Assembly (NCBI RefSeq): GCF_000517385.1
Contig: NZ_BAUW01000032.1
Coordinates: 1-40,335 of the forward strand
From: Mesobacillus boroniphilus JCM 21738
GTDB taxonomy: Bacteria; Bacillota; Bacilli; Bacillales; Cytobacillaceae
Direction of reading: 5' to 3'
Length of the DNA: 40,335 nt
The notes beneath the pieces are model-generated. The model had not been told where the DNA came from, made no database searches, and saw only the letters and a program-made list of their open reading frames with translations. The position numbers and the translations under genes were made by a program. Shown here piece by piece: positions 9,352 to 18,499 of the stretch. Position 1 is the first letter of the stretch, and the number at the start of each line of letters is the position of its first letter.

Positions 9352-9376
9352 AGAGGTGTAGCGATACACCTCTTTT
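9352..9376 (+). terminator. Intrinsic terminator after speD
   Basis: AGAGGTGTA, loop GCGA and TACACCTCT form a 9-bp perfect stem followed by a T run. Confidence 0.92.
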
Positions 9377-9434
9377 TATTTTGCCGTAAAATACGGTAGA
9401 ATGATAATAGAAATAACTATCAGGAGGATTTTTG

Positions 9435-9838
9435 ATGTCTTTTTTAAAATCCATATCAGGACGGTACGAGAAATTCAGTGGAACAAGTGAAAACAACAGG
9501 GATGAGCAGCTGAAGACACGCTATTATAAAACGAACTTTAACCAGATGTTCCAAACGGTCGAAGACTTGCTGAGGGCAGACCCTTCGCTTAAAATAACGA
9601 GTGTTTCAAAAGAACGTGGAGAAATATCAGCCGAATTGAAGGGGAAGCTGCCCGCCTTTTTAACAGCGACAGTTATCACCACAAAACCATTTGAGACCGC
9701 GGTCGACTTGCATATCTCTACTGAAAAGTTTTCACTGGCAGGCATCAACCGACTTTGAAGCAGGAGTTGCTGAAGATTTATGAGAAACTGGACTCCACAC
9801 ACCCGTTTATTGGAGCCGGGAAGTATGGAAATCAATAG
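9435..9838 (+). CDS. Conserved small cytosolic protein of unknown function (one frameshift)
   Basis: I do not know a function for this gene. The start MSFLKSISGRYEKFSG and later segments such as TRYYKTNFNQMF resemble a family I remember only as 'cytosolic protein' in Bacillaceae. No membrane segment or catalytic motif is visible. The frame stops early unless one C is restored at 9749-9750 (AACCCGAC read as AACCGAC). The tail then reads NPTLKQELLKIYEKLDS and ends at 9838, for about 134 residues. ATG 9435 follows CAGGAGG. It lies between speD and nrdR and might be cotranscribed with nrdR. Confidence 0.72.
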
Positions 9839-9964
9839 TTCCTCTTGTCCCGTCCACATCTTTTTTATAAGATAATACTAGGATAATGCTTATGGACGTA
9901 CTGGTGGAACAAGCGAATAGTCCTTCGCTCATACTATATTTCAAAATATTCGGAGCTGATCGAA

Positions 9965-10423
9965 ATGAAATGTCCAACTTGCCAAAATAACTCAACCCGG
10001 GTTCTTGATTCAAGACCGGTTGACGATAGCCGGTCAATTCGACGCAGACGCGAATGCGAAGCTTGCGGATTTCGCTTTACCACCTTCGAGAAGGTAGAAG
10101 AAATTCCTTTGATTGTCGTAAAAAAAGAAGGTACACGCGAAGAGTTCAATCGGGAAAAACTCCTTCGCGGATTAATAAAAGCTTGTGAAAAGCGCCCCGT
10201 CGCCTTGAAAGAACTCGAGGATTTGGTTTTCGAAGTTGAAAAGGAACTTCGCAGCGATGGAGTTTCTGAAGTTAAGAGCGAAGCCGTTGGGGAAATGGTG
10301 ATGGACAGGCTGTCGAAGATCGATGAAGTCGCCTATGTCCGGTTCGCATCAGTATACCGTCAGTTTAAGGATATCAATGTCTTTATTGATGAATTGAAAG
10401 AGTTATTAAAGAGAGAACAATGA
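9965..10423 (+). CDS. nrdR: Transcriptional repressor NrdR
   Basis: NrdR senses dATP/ATP and represses ribonucleotide reductase genes. The N-terminal zinc ribbon has CPTC (residues 3-6) and CEACGFRF (31-38). An ATP-cone domain follows ([20 protein letters not shown] onward). Length is 152 residues and the frame is intact. It sits directly before dnaB, the usual Bacillus order, linking nucleotide supply with replication initiation genes. A GGAG lies 10 bases before the ATG. Confidence 0.95.
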   Translation: MKCPTCQNNSTRVLDSRPVDDSRSIRRRRECEACGFRFTTFEKVEEIPLIVVKKEGTREEFNREKLLRGLIKACEKRPVALKELEDLVFEVEKELRSDGVSEVKSEAVGEMVMDRLSKIDEVAYVRFASVYRQFKDINVFIDELKELLKREQ

Positions 10424-10462
10424 TAACAATGGGGTCCGGTTGACTCCTGGTAAAATCCTGAG

Positions 10463-10489
10463 GAGCTGAAGGGAACTTCAGCTCTTTTT
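10463..10489 (+). terminator. Intrinsic terminator between nrdR and dnaB
   Basis: GAGCTGAAG, loop GGAA and CTTCAGCTC are followed by T5. It may attenuate readthrough into dnaB. Confidence 0.85.
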
Positions 10490-10582
10490 AAGGCTCTTTT
10501 CGAATTTTCGTTAAAGGTTAGAGTTCTATGAAGAGAGCTTAGACAAGAAATGCAGCTATTGATTCAGAACGGAGGGAAAGGG

Positions 10583-11998
10583 ATGGCTCAGCATTGGCAA
10601 GAGACTTTGCCTGTAGACCAGTATATTGTTGCGTCTGGTGGTTTATTGCATGACTACGATCGAAGGGTGCTCACTTTCTTGTACCAGCCTTTGCTTGGTC
10701 CAGCTTGCTTAAGCCTTTATATGACCTTATGGGCTGAACTTGAAGAAAACCGGCTTTGGTCAAAGCCTGTCACACACCATAACTTGATGACGATCATGGA
10801 CATGAACCTGAAGGATATTTACCATGCTCGCCAAAAGCTCGAAGCAATGGGATTGCTGAAGACCTATGTGAAAAACAGCGAGGAAGGTCGTTCATTTATT
10901 TATGAATTGCAGCCTCCTTTGACTCCTGAACAATTCTTCCTCGATGGAATGTTAAATGTCTATTTGTATCGGAAAGTCGGCAAGAACCAATTTTTGCGGC
11001 TCAAGCGGTTCTTCAGTGATAAAAGTGTCAGGTCAGAACCTGGATATGAAGAGATTACGAAAGCATTCCAGGATGTGTTCTTGTCTGTACCGACTCAGGC
11101 ACTCATGCATAATGAAGATTCTGCAGCCGACCTTCAGGCGGAGGAAGGGAATTCTTTTATCGGAAGAAGAGAAACTTCCATAATTCAGATTGATCCTGGG
11201 GAGTTCAACTTCGAATTGCTTTTGGGAGGGCTACAGGAATCACTCATCCCTAAAAAAGCTTTCACCTCGAAGGTTAAAGAAGCAATCAGCAATCTCGCTT
11301 TCCTATATGGGATAGATGCTTTGAAGATGAAGAACATCGTATTAAGTGCGGTAAATGAGGAAAACGAAGTAGATATAGAGGAACTCCGGAAGGCCGCTCG
11401 TGACTGGTACCAGTTTGAACACCAGGACCAGCTTCCTGCACTCTTGGATCGGACCCAGCCCCTCCAGCATAAAGCTGGTATCGAGAAGCCGAAAACGCAA
11501 GAAGAGGAATTGGTGGTTTATTTTGAAAAAACATCCCCCCGCCAGCTTTTGATTGACTTGTCTGGCGGTGCGGAACCATCGAAGGCAGACTTGCAGATCA
11601 TTGAAGAGGTAATGTTCAAGCAAAAGCTGCTGCCTGGAGTCGTGAATGTTTTAGTACAATATGTTATGCTCAAAACGGATATGAAGCTGGCGAAGGGCTA
11701 TATTGAAAAGATCGCCAGCCACTGGTCCAGGAAAAAAATATCGACCGTCAGGGATGCGATGCAGCTGGCTAAAAGCGAGCACAGGCAGTATCTTGAATGG
11801 GCAGAAGGGAAAAAAGCACCTTCTTCATCATCTGGAAAAAGAAAGCCTGTTCGTAAAGAAGTTCTGCCGGATTGGTTTGGCAAAAAGACCGATGGTGAGC
11901 CTCAGCAGCAAAAAACTGCTGCAGATGTGGATCCTGATTTTGAAATAGAAAAGAAAAAGCTTGAAGAAGAATTGAAGAAATTCAAATCTGGGAGGTGA
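10583..11998 (+). CDS. dnaB: Replication initiation and membrane attachment protein DnaB
   Basis: This Firmicute DnaB is not the helicase. It acts with DnaD and DnaI to load the replicative helicase at oriC and at restart sites. The 471-residue length matches the B. subtilis protein. The N-terminal winged-helix region starts HWQETLPVDQYIV, and the C-terminus is Lys/Glu-rich and likely disordered (EIEKKKLEEELKKF). I chose ATG 10583 because it follows GGAGGGAAAG closely; an in-frame ATG at 10550 has no such site. The dnaI ribosome-binding site lies in its last codons, so dnaB and dnaI form an operon. Confidence 0.95.
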   Translation: MAQHWQETLPVDQYIVASGGLLHDYDRRVLTFLYQPLLGPACLSLYMTLWAELEENRLWSKPVTHHNLMTIMDMNLKDIYHARQKLEAMGLLKTYVKNSEEGRSFIYELQPPLTPEQFFLDGMLNVYLYRKVGKNQFLRLKRFFSDKSVRSEPGYEEITKAFQDVFLSVPTQALMHNEDSAADLQAEEGNSFIGRRETSIIQIDPGEFNFELLLGGLQESLIPKKAFTSKVKEAISNLAFLYGIDALKMKNIVLSAVNEENEVDIEELRKAARDWYQFEHQDQLPALLDRTQPLQHKAGIEKPKTQEEELVVYFEKTSPRQLLIDLSGGAEPSKADLQIIEEVMFKQKLLPGVVNVLVQYVMLKTDMKLAKGYIEKIASHWSRKKISTVRDAMQLAKSEHRQYLEWAEGKKAPSSSSGKRKPVRKEVLPDWFGKKTDGEPQQQKTAADVDPDFEIEKKKLEEELKKFKSGR

Positions 11999-12003
11999 TT
12001 CAT

Positions 12004-12935
12004 TTGCAAAACATTAATGAAACATTGAAGAAGCTGGCGAATAACCAGAATTTCCAGGAGCGCTATGAAGCTATCAAGAGGCAGGTGATGCAGGATATGC
12101 GTATCAAAGAATTCCTGGATGAAAATGCAGAGAATATCACCAGGGAAATGCTCGACGGCAGTATGTCGAAGCTGCATGAGTTCTCCAACCAGAGTAAAGG
12201 CTGTGAAGATTGCGAGAGTCTCGCAGGCTGCAAGAACATGATCAAGGGTTATGAGCCAGAGCTTTTCATAAAAGGGAACTTCATTGACATAAAATATGAC
12301 CGTTGCAAAAAGAAGGTCATGCATGATGAGCAGCAAAAAAATGCACGCCTGATCAATAGCATTTTTGTGCCTAGGGAAATCTTGAAGGCATCATTCGGCG
12401 ATATTGAGCTGGATGACGCCGGAAGGTTCAGGGCGATCAAGATGGCAAAAGACTTTGTTGAGAATTATGAGCCGGGCCGAAAACAAAAGGGTTTATTCCT
12501 TCATGGACCGTTCGGGACAGGTAAATCCTATTTGCTTGGAGCGATTGCGAATGAACTTGCACAGAAACAGATTAGTTCATTGATTGTGTATGTACCCGAA
12601 TTTTTCAGGGAAATGAAAAATGCTATCGGTGATCATACTGTCAATGACAAGCTGGAAGCAATCAAAAAGGCGAATGTACTCATGCTTGATGATATCGGAG
12701 CAGAAACGATGAGCAGCTGGGCGAGGGATGAAATCCTCGGAACAATTCTGCAGTTCCGCATGCTTGAGAACCTTCCAACCTTTTTCACCTCGAACTTCGA
12801 CCTTAAAGGACTGGAGCATCATTTGACGCACAGCCAGCGGGGAGAAGAGGAACAGTTGAAGCAGCAAGAATCATGGAACGGATTAAATATCTTGCCGAGC
12901 CGGTAAAAGTAGAAGGCAAGAATCGCAGAATATAA
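12004..12935 (+). CDS. dnaI: Helicase loader DnaI (one frameshift near the C-terminus)
   Basis: DnaI is the AAA+ ATPase that loads the hexameric DnaC helicase. The N-terminal zinc-binding region has CEDCESLAGC. The ATPase domain has Walker A GPFGTGKSY and Walker B VLMLDDIGAE. Loss of one G at 12861 (AAGGCAGCA read as AAGCAGCA) causes an early stop at 12906. Correction restores the ending ARIMERIKYLAEPVKVEGKN and about 310 residues, the normal size. I use the TTG at 12004, five bases after GGAGGTGA, rather than the GTG at 11995 inside that site. The restored tail is conserved with B. subtilis DnaI, supporting sequencing error. Confidence 0.92.
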
Positions 12936-12936
12936 A

Positions 12937-12972
12937 AATGTGCCGCAGATAATCAAGTTGCGGCACATTTTT
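12937..12972 (+). terminator. Intrinsic terminator after dnaI
   Basis: ATGTGCCGCA and TGCGGCACAT form a perfect stem with an 11-base loop and T5. Confidence 0.92.
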
Positions 12973-13065
12973 CGCTTATAACCAGTTATCGACCATATGG
13001 ACACTTCTAAATTGTCCAAGTCCCCCATATATATAATCAGGGATTATTTAAGAGGGGGGATATGG

Positions 13066-13941
13066 TTGATTGAAATCATCTTCCAAAAAAAGCAGGATGC
13101 CTGGAATTTGTATCAACATTTAGTTGCCAGGCTTGCTTCATGGCAGGAAACGAATTCAATTCTTCTTAATGAAGATCGAAATAGAGTGCTTATTCCAGAA
13201 GAATTTTATAAAAATGAAAAGTTGCATGTACTCAAAAAATGTGTTTATGACTTTATTTTAAAGGTGAAACGTGATGACTGGCTAAGAGCCATCCTGGCAG
13301 AATCGTATTTTTATCATGACAGTGAAGAACAGGATCAAATCCTTGATATCATTTATTCCGTCATAGAAGGCAATCGTAGAGATCTGGCTCCTTTCATGGA
13401 AGGTGTCGGGGAACAAGGAATGATCCAGAGTTCAATTAGTGAAATTTTTAATGAAAAAGTCTCATTTTCTTTTGACTCCTTTGTCATGTTCAGGCTGAAG
13501 GCCTATACTGAGCAGCTCTCCCAATGGGTAGAGATTGCGATTGACGAGTATAAGATGGAACAGGAGTACCAGGTATTCCTTCATACCCTGAGGGATTTCC
13601 TGGAGGACAGGAAACCGCAGATGTCCCATTTATACCTGTTGATTGACGAAAACATGGTCTTTTATAATCAGCAATTCATAGAAATGAAACGGAGTGATCT
13701 ATTTAAAACGATTGACCGCAAGCTGCTTGTCAACCATCCTGTCTATGTAGATTCTGGGACGATTGCTCCGTTGCTGTCGATTGCTCCTGAGACCATTTAC
13801 TTGTACACGGACGATCCTCACCAGCCGTTAGTGAGGACGATCATCAATCTTTTTGAAGAACGTGTGAAAGTCAGTCCAGTCTCCGCTTTTCATGATGAAA
13901 AAGTAAACTTTTTTAAAGAGGATTGTGAAAATATACAATAG
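13066..13941 (+). CDS. ytxC: YtxC, putative sporulation-associated protein
   Basis: YtxC is conserved among endospore formers between dnaI and thrS and has no established biochemical role. This copy is about 291 residues, soluble, rich in acidic and aromatic residues, with no recognised catalytic motif. The TTG at 13066 (MIEIIFQKKQ) is preferred because AGAGGGGGGA stands just upstream. The open frame continues back to 12997 without another good start. Frame intact. ytxB, which lies between dnaI and ytxC in B. subtilis, is absent here. Confidence 0.8.
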   Translation: MIEIIFQKKQDAWNLYQHLVARLASWQETNSILLNEDRNRVLIPEEFYKNEKLHVLKKCVYDFILKVKRDDWLRAILAESYFYHDSEEQDQILDIIYSVIEGNRRDLAPFMEGVGEQGMIQSSISEIFNEKVSFSFDSFVMFRLKAYTEQLSQWVEIAIDEYKMEQEYQVFLHTLRDFLEDRKPQMSHLYLLIDENMVFYNQQFIEMKRSDLFKTIDRKLLVNHPVYVDSGTIAPLLSIAPETIYLYTDDPHQPLVRTIINLFEERVKVSPVSAFHDEKVNFFKEDCENIQ

Positions 13942-13946
13942 CCCAC

Positions 13947-13975
13947 TTGATTTTCAAAACATTACAAACTATAAT
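13947..13975 (+). promoter_or_regulatory. thrS promoter (sigma-A type)
   Basis: TTGATT (13947-13952) and TATAAT (13970-13975) are separated by 17 bases. The predicted start near 13982 begins the T-box leader. Confidence 0.8.
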
Positions 13976-13982
13976 TACGTAC

Positions 13983-14256
13983 ATACTAAATCAATAGTAA
14001 ATGTAATGATGAGGATATGGGCATTCTTGAAAGGTTTCCAGAGAGGGAAGGCAAGGCTGAAAACTTCCTAACACTAAAGAAACGCCTACCACCTCTGAAC
14101 TCCAGCTGTGAACGCCTTTTGGCAAGTATTGGCTGGCGGCAGAAGCCGTTACCGCAACCAGAGCCATTCCTGCGTTATTTTTGCGCAAGAGTGGGAATTG
14201 GGTGGAACCACGTGTGATCAAACTCGTCCCTGTTTCAGGGACGGGTTTTTTATTTT
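13983..14256 (+). promoter_or_regulatory. T-box riboswitch for thrS, threonine specifier
   Basis: The T-box core GGGTGGAACCACG is at 14201-14213. A terminator hairpin (ACTCGTCCCTG...CAGGGACGGGT plus T run) lies at 14221-14251. The likely specifier codon is ACC (Thr) at 14088-14090; the same position relative to the following ACCTC holds TTC in the pheS leader. Uncharged tRNA-Thr would stabilise the antiterminator and permit thrS transcription. Confidence 0.92.
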
Positions 14257-14299
14257 TTTGGCTAATAATTGGCCATATTTTTAAAAGGAGGAAAAGCCA

Positions 14300-16229
14300 A
14301 TGGCAGACATGTTAAAAATATCGTTTCCAGATGGAGCAGTGAAGGAGTTTCCGGCGGGCACAACTACTGAAGATATCGCCAGCTCGATCAGCCGGGCATA
14401 AAGAAGAAAGCCATTGCGGGTATGGTCAACGGACAGCCGTATGATCTCAAGAGAGCGATCGAGGAGGATGCAGCGATTGAGATCGTCACTCCAGAACATC
14501 CTGAGGCTCTTGAAATCCTGCGCCACAGTTCTGCTCACTTGATGGCACAGGCAATCAAGCGTCTATATAAAGATGTTAACCTCGGAGTAGGACCAGTAAT
14601 TGAAGGCGGCTTCTACTATGATATCGATATGGAGCATTCTTTATCTCCGGAAGATTTGCCGGAGATTGAAAAGGAAATGAAGAAAATCATCAATGAGAAC
14701 ATTGAGATTGTCCGTAAAGAAGTAAGCCGTGAGGATGCAGTCGAGTTTTTCAAAGAGCTTGGGGACCCTTATAAGCTTGAATTGATTGAAGCGATTCCGG
14801 CGGATGAGAAGGTTACCCTTTATGAACAGGGAGACTTTGTCGACCTTTGCCGTGGGGTACACGTACCATCAACTGGCAAGCTGAAAGAATTCAAATTGTT
14901 GAGCATTGCTGGCGCATACTGGCGCGGCGACAGCGACAACAAGATGCTCCAGCGTATTTACGGTACAGCTTTCTTCAAGAAGGAAGATTTGAAAGAGCAC
15001 TTGAGGCTGCTTGAAGAAGCGAAGGAACGTGACCACCGCAAACTAGGAAAAGAACTGAATCTATTCACTAATTCACAGAAGGTAGGCCAGGGGCTTCCAT
15101 TATGGCTTCCGAAAGGTGCGACAATCCGCCGCATCATCGAACGCTATATTGTTGATAAAGAAGTCAGCCTTGGTTATGACCATGTCTACACTCCGGTAAT
15201 GGGAAGTGTCGACCTATACAAAACTTCCGGACACTGGGACCACTATCAGGAAAATATGTTCCCGGTCATGGAAATGGAAAATGAACAGCTTGTATTAAGA
15301 CCGATGAACTGCCCGCACCACATGATGGTGTACAAAAACAGCATCCATAGCTACAGGGAACTTCCAATCAGGATTGCCGAGCTTGGAACAATGCACCGTT
15401 ATGAAATGTCCGGCGCATTGGCTGGGTTGCAGCGTGTGCGCGGGATGACTTTGAATGATGCCCATCTCTTTGTCCGACCTGACCAGATCAAGGAAGAGTT
15501 CAAGCGTGTAGTAGAGCTTGTGCTTGAAGTCTACAAGGATTTCGATATGAATGATTACTCGTTCCGTCTATCCTACAGAGATCCAGAGGACAAGGAAAAG
15601 TACTTCGATGATGATCAGATGTGGGAAAAGGCTCAAGCTATGCTGAAAGAAGCGATGGATGAAATGGGTCTGGAATATTTCGAGGCTGAAGGCGAAGCAG
15701 CATTCTACGGGCCGAAGCTTGATGTCCAGGTCAAGACTGCCCTTGGCAAAGAGGAGACTCTTTCAACAGTCCAGCTCGACTTCTTGCTTCCAGAACGTTT
15801 CGACTTGACTTATATTGGTGAAGACGGCAAGCATCATCGTCCAGTCGTTATCCACCGTGGTGTCGTATCGACAATGGAACGCTTTGTCGCCTTCCTGATC
15901 GAAGAATATAAAGGAGCGTTCCCGACTTGGCTGGCTCCAGTCCAGGCACAGATCATCCGGTATCTCCATCAGTCCACTATGACTATGCAAGAGAAATCAA
16001 GGAAAAGCTTAAGGCAGAAGGCTTCCGCGTGGAAATCGATGGCCGCGACGAAAAAATCGGCTACAAAATCCGCGAAGCACAAATGCAAAAAGTTCCTTAT
16101 ATGCTCGTAGTCGGTGACAATGAAGTAGTGGAAAAAGCAGTCAACGTCCGCAAATACGGCGAACAGAAATCCGAAACAATTGCATTTGATGAATTCCTGG
16201 AATCATTCAGGAAAGAAGCGAAGAAATAA
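14300..16229 (+). CDS. thrS: Threonyl-tRNA synthetase (two frameshifts)
   Basis: ThrS charges tRNA-Thr. The order is N-terminal TGS domain, editing domain, class II catalytic core ([28 protein letters not shown]) and C-terminal anticodon-binding domain ([21 protein letters not shown]). One C is missing at 14392-14393 (AGCCCGGGC read as AGCCGGGC), which would truncate the TGS domain, and another at 15957-15958 (ATCCCGGTA read as ATCCGGTA). Restoring both gives about 643 residues, the family length. ATG 14300 follows AAAGGAGG. The gene is essential, so disruption is not credible biologically. It is controlled by the upstream T-box. Confidence 0.96.
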
Positions 16230-16230
16230 G

Positions 16231-16347
16231 AAAAGCGAAAGCGCCTTGATCAGCCCCGACAAGCGGTGGAGGACCGACCAGTGAAGTCGTTCTTTGACTT
16301 CATTGGGCGGACCGAAGCGACTCGAAGGGCTAGGCGCTGGAGCTGGA
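16231..16347 (-). repeat. Interspersed palindromic element, copy C (reverse orientation)
   Basis: Read on the minus strand it starts CCAGCTCCAGCGCCTAGCCC and ends GGCGCTTTCGCTTTTC. The arms (GGTCCGCCCAATGAAGTC and GACTTCACTGGTCGGTCC) are diverged from perfect pairing. It lies directly after thrS. Confidence 0.88.
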
Positions 16348-16374
16348 ATAAAAACAAGAGGGGCTTCTCTTGTT

Positions 16375-16611
16375 TTATTCAATCGGTTTGGAGCAAGTTG
16401 GACAAAGATTTTTTGTATAACTGCGCTGAATCCTCTGGCTGCAGTTGCGGCATGATTTAAGGTTAACAGGCGTATTGTCAATATCATTAGAAAAACCATA
16501 GCCTGTCCTGAAAAACTTCAATGCAGTGCCTGCAAGTAATCCGGTGATCACACCTGTGATGATGATCGCGATCAATATATGTACACCAGCTTTCTTGTCT
16601 ATTTCTCCCAT
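16375..16611 (-). CDS. Hypothetical small membrane protein with zinc-ribbon-like tail
   Basis: I do not recognise this 78-residue protein. It has one strong membrane segment (about residues 10-33, VHILIAIIITGVITGLLAG) and a C-terminal pair of CxxC motifs (CRNC and CPTC) spaced like a zinc ribbon. No good Shine-Dalgarno precedes the ATG, so the start or even coding status is uncertain. The protein-like composition argues for a real gene. It lies opposite the thrS/infC direction. Confidence 0.45.
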   Translation of the reverse strand: MGEIDKKAGVHILIAIIITGVITGLLAGTALKFFRTGYGFSNDIDNTPVNLKSCRNCSQRIQRSYTKNLCPTCSKPIE

Positions 16612-16713
16612 GAATTATCGCTAGAAATAAGAAAATGAGCTGTGACATCTTTTTATGTAGATAGAAATCTTTGTTTTGGTACTGCTTTTTGAAGATAATT
16701 TTACAATGCCTAA

Positions 16714-16757
16714 AAAAAGTATTGCAGCCTGTATTTCTATCTGATACAATACTTTTT
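16714..16757. terminator. Perfect hairpin with A/T flanks before infC
   Basis: AAAAAGTATTG (16714-16724) pairs with CAATACTTTTT (16747-16757) across 22 bases. A/T runs on both sides allow termination in either direction, for example of thrS readthrough. Confidence 0.55.
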
Positions 16758-16782
16758 GTTGCAGTTAACGAAAGTGATTCGT

Positions 16783-16811
16783 TTGACACATCAATTTCTT
16801 TATGCTATATT
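16783..16811 (+). promoter_or_regulatory. infC operon promoter
   Basis: Consensus TTGACA (16783-16788) and TATATT (16806-16811) with a 17-base spacer. Confidence 0.88.
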
Positions 16812-16817
16812 AGCAAG

Positions 16818-17077
16818 AGTTAACTGAATACAAGTTTTAGGAAAGAAGAAGCACCCGCTTCTCACCTGGTTGACGCAATTGTGCTGTTGGCAGGTAATAC
16901 GTAAACGTCTAATTATTTTGTTTTCGTAAGTGTGGGTGTTGTCGCCTGCACTTTTTTATTGCAAAATAAAAATGGACTATATCGTATGTCATTGTGTGAG
17001 CAAGATGCGGCTTCGGCCTGGCAATGTACTTCTTCTCCTTGACAATGTATTCGACAATACCCTGGAGGTGGCTAATT
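16818..17077 (+). promoter_or_regulatory. L20-type autoregulatory leader of infC-rpmI-rplT
   Basis: The segment AAGAAGCACCCGCTTCTCACCTGG resembles the known Bacillus L20 leader. A 10-bp hairpin with G-U pairs followed by T6 (16929-16957) forms the attenuator. In B. subtilis, ribosomal protein L20 binds this leader and causes premature termination. Assignment rests on position and recalled sequence similarity. Confidence 0.8.
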
Positions 17078-17596
17078 ATTAGCAAAGATGCGATGTTACT
17101 AAACGAGGGAATTCGTGCTCGCGAAATTCGTCTGATCGATCAAAACGGCGAGCAATTAGGAATCAAATCCAAAGCTGAGGCTCTTGAGATCGCAACGCGT
17201 GTAAATCTTGATCTTGTCCTTGTTGCTCCGAACGCGAAGCCTCCTGTAGGCCGGATCATGGACTACGGAAAATTCAAGTTCGAACAGCAAAAGAAAGAAA
17301 AAGAAGCACGTAAGAACCAAAAAATCATCACAACTAAAGAAGTCCGTCTTAGTCCTTCAATTGATGAGCATGACTTCAACACGAAGTTGCGCAATGCTAT
17401 CAAATTCCTGGAAAAAGGCGATAAGGTTAAAGCATCAATCCGTTTTAAGGGCCGTGCAATAACCCATAAGGAAATCGGTCAGCGTGTTCTTGATCGCTTC
17501 TCTGAAGCTTGCAAAGAAGTAGCGACAATTGAATCACATCCGAAAATGGATGGCCGAAGCATGTTCCTAGTTCTAGCACCTAAAACTGAAAAGTAA
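17078..17596 (+). CDS. infC: Translation initiation factor IF-3 (AUU start)
   Basis: IF-3 binds the 30S subunit and checks start-codon pairing. The protein is 172 residues with the N-domain motif [20 protein letters not shown] and C-domain [17 protein letters not shown]. The start is ATT at 17078: it reads M-S-K-D in frame, and GGAGGTGG lies at the correct distance. No ATG fits, as upstream ones precede the Shine-Dalgarno. An AUU start is the classical device by which IF-3 limits its own synthesis. It heads the infC-rpmI-rplT operon. Confidence 0.95.
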   Translation: MSKDAMLLNEGIRAREIRLIDQNGEQLGIKSKAEALEIATRVNLDLVLVAPNAKPPVGRIMDYGKFKFEQQKKEKEARKNQKIITTKEVRLSPSIDEHDFNTKLRNAIKFLEKGDKVKASIRFKGRAITHKEIGQRVLDRFSEACKEVATIESHPKMDGRSMFLVLAPKTEK

Positions 17597-17612
17597 CGAG
17601 GAGGAAGTCCCT

Positions 17613-17813
17613 ATGCCAAAAATGAAAACTCACCGCGGCACTGCCAAGCGTTTCAAGAAAACTGGAACTGGCAAGCTTAAACGTTCACACGCTTACACTA
17701 GCCACTTATTTGCTAACAAGTCTACAAAAGCTAAGCGTAAGCTTCGCAAATCCGCAATCGTTTCTAAAGGCGATTTCAAACGTATTCGTCACATGCTTGA
17801 CAACATTAAGTAA
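17613..17813 (+). CDS. rpmI: 50S ribosomal protein L35
   Basis: L35 is a 66-residue basic protein of the large subunit. [18 protein letters not shown] is the family start and [14 protein letters not shown] is typical. GAGGAGG precedes the ATG. Frame intact, between infC and rplT as in all Bacillus. Confidence 0.97.
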   Translation: MPKMKTHRGTAKRFKKTGTGKLKRSHAYTSHLFANKSTKAKRKLRKSAIVSKGDFKRIRHMLDNIK

Positions 17814-17850
17814 ATTCGAGCGATCTCGATTTATATAGGAGGGAAATTAC

Positions 17851-18211
17851 ATGCCACGTGTAAAAGGCGGTACAGTTACGCGCAAGCGTCGTAAAAAAAG
17901 TCATTAAATTAGCAAAAGGTTATTACGGTTCAAAACATACATTATACAAGGTTGCTAACCAGCAGGTTATGAAATCCCTAATGTATGCATTCCGCGACCG
18001 TCGCCAGAAGAAGCGCGACTTCCGCAAACTTTGGATTGCTCGTATCAACGCAGCAGCTCGCATGAACGGCCTTTCTTACAGCCGTATGATGCACGGCCTT
18101 AAGCTTGCAGGTATCGAAGTAAACCGCAAGATGCTTGCTGAACTTGCAGTAAGCGATGCAGCAGCATTCGCTCAGTTGGCTGAAACAGCTAAGAAACAAT
18201 TCAACAAGTAA
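17851..18211 (+). CDS. rplT: 50S ribosomal protein L20 (one frameshift)
   Basis: L20 is needed for early 50S assembly and represses its own operon through the leader RNA. The start [16 protein letters not shown] is at 17851 after AGGAGGG. A run of seven A at 17893-17899 should be six; with it the frame ends after 18 codons. Removing one A gives [20 protein letters not shown] and 119 residues, the exact family length. This is the second of only two insertions in the window. The gene is essentially universal, so an error is the likely cause. Confidence 0.96.
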
Positions 18212-18227
18212 TTAAATTGATAAGATG

Positions 18228-18256
18228 AACCATTCTCAAATTGAGGGTGGTTTTTT
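18228..18256 (+). terminator. Intrinsic terminator after rplT
   Basis: AACCATTCTC pairs with GAGGGTGGTT (two G-U pairs), followed by T6. Confidence 0.8.
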
Positions 18257-18267
18257 CTTTTTATAAC

Positions 18268-18361
18268 GCTCTTTTCTCATACTTTGTTGCTATTGAATAC
18301 ATTATTGAATTAAATTACCTATATCTCTTCGTAAAGTTGATGCTTCTTATGAGAAAAGAGC
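18268..18361. repeat. 94-bp segment bounded by a 14-bp perfect inverted repeat
   Basis: GCTCTTTTCTCATA (18268-18281) is exactly reverse-complementary to 18348-18361. The 66 bases between are AT-rich with no gene. I see no target duplication. The remainder of the rplT-ysdA gap shows only a -10-like TATAAT at 18462. Confidence 0.6.
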
Positions 18362-18499
18362 ATGCAAACTTAATACCGACCTGGAAAATAGGTATGCATT
18401 ACGTTAAAATCGGCTTTAGGATTTTAACAACAATTTTTAGGAAAACAGCCTTTTATAAAGCTATAATGATTTCATAGAACTTAAAGAGGACGTGGAGAT

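Noticed and set aside
14017..14217. Small frames on either strand over 13991-14221
   Set aside because: They lie entirely within the thrS T-box leader, whose RNA structure explains the sequence.
17024..17077. Upstream in-frame start for infC at 17024
   Set aside because: It would place the GGAGGTGG site inside the gene and add 18 residues not found in the family.
18241..18477. 78-residue plus-strand frame between rplT and ysdA
   Set aside because: It begins inside the rplT terminator, contains the 94-bp inverted repeat and lacks a ribosome-binding site.
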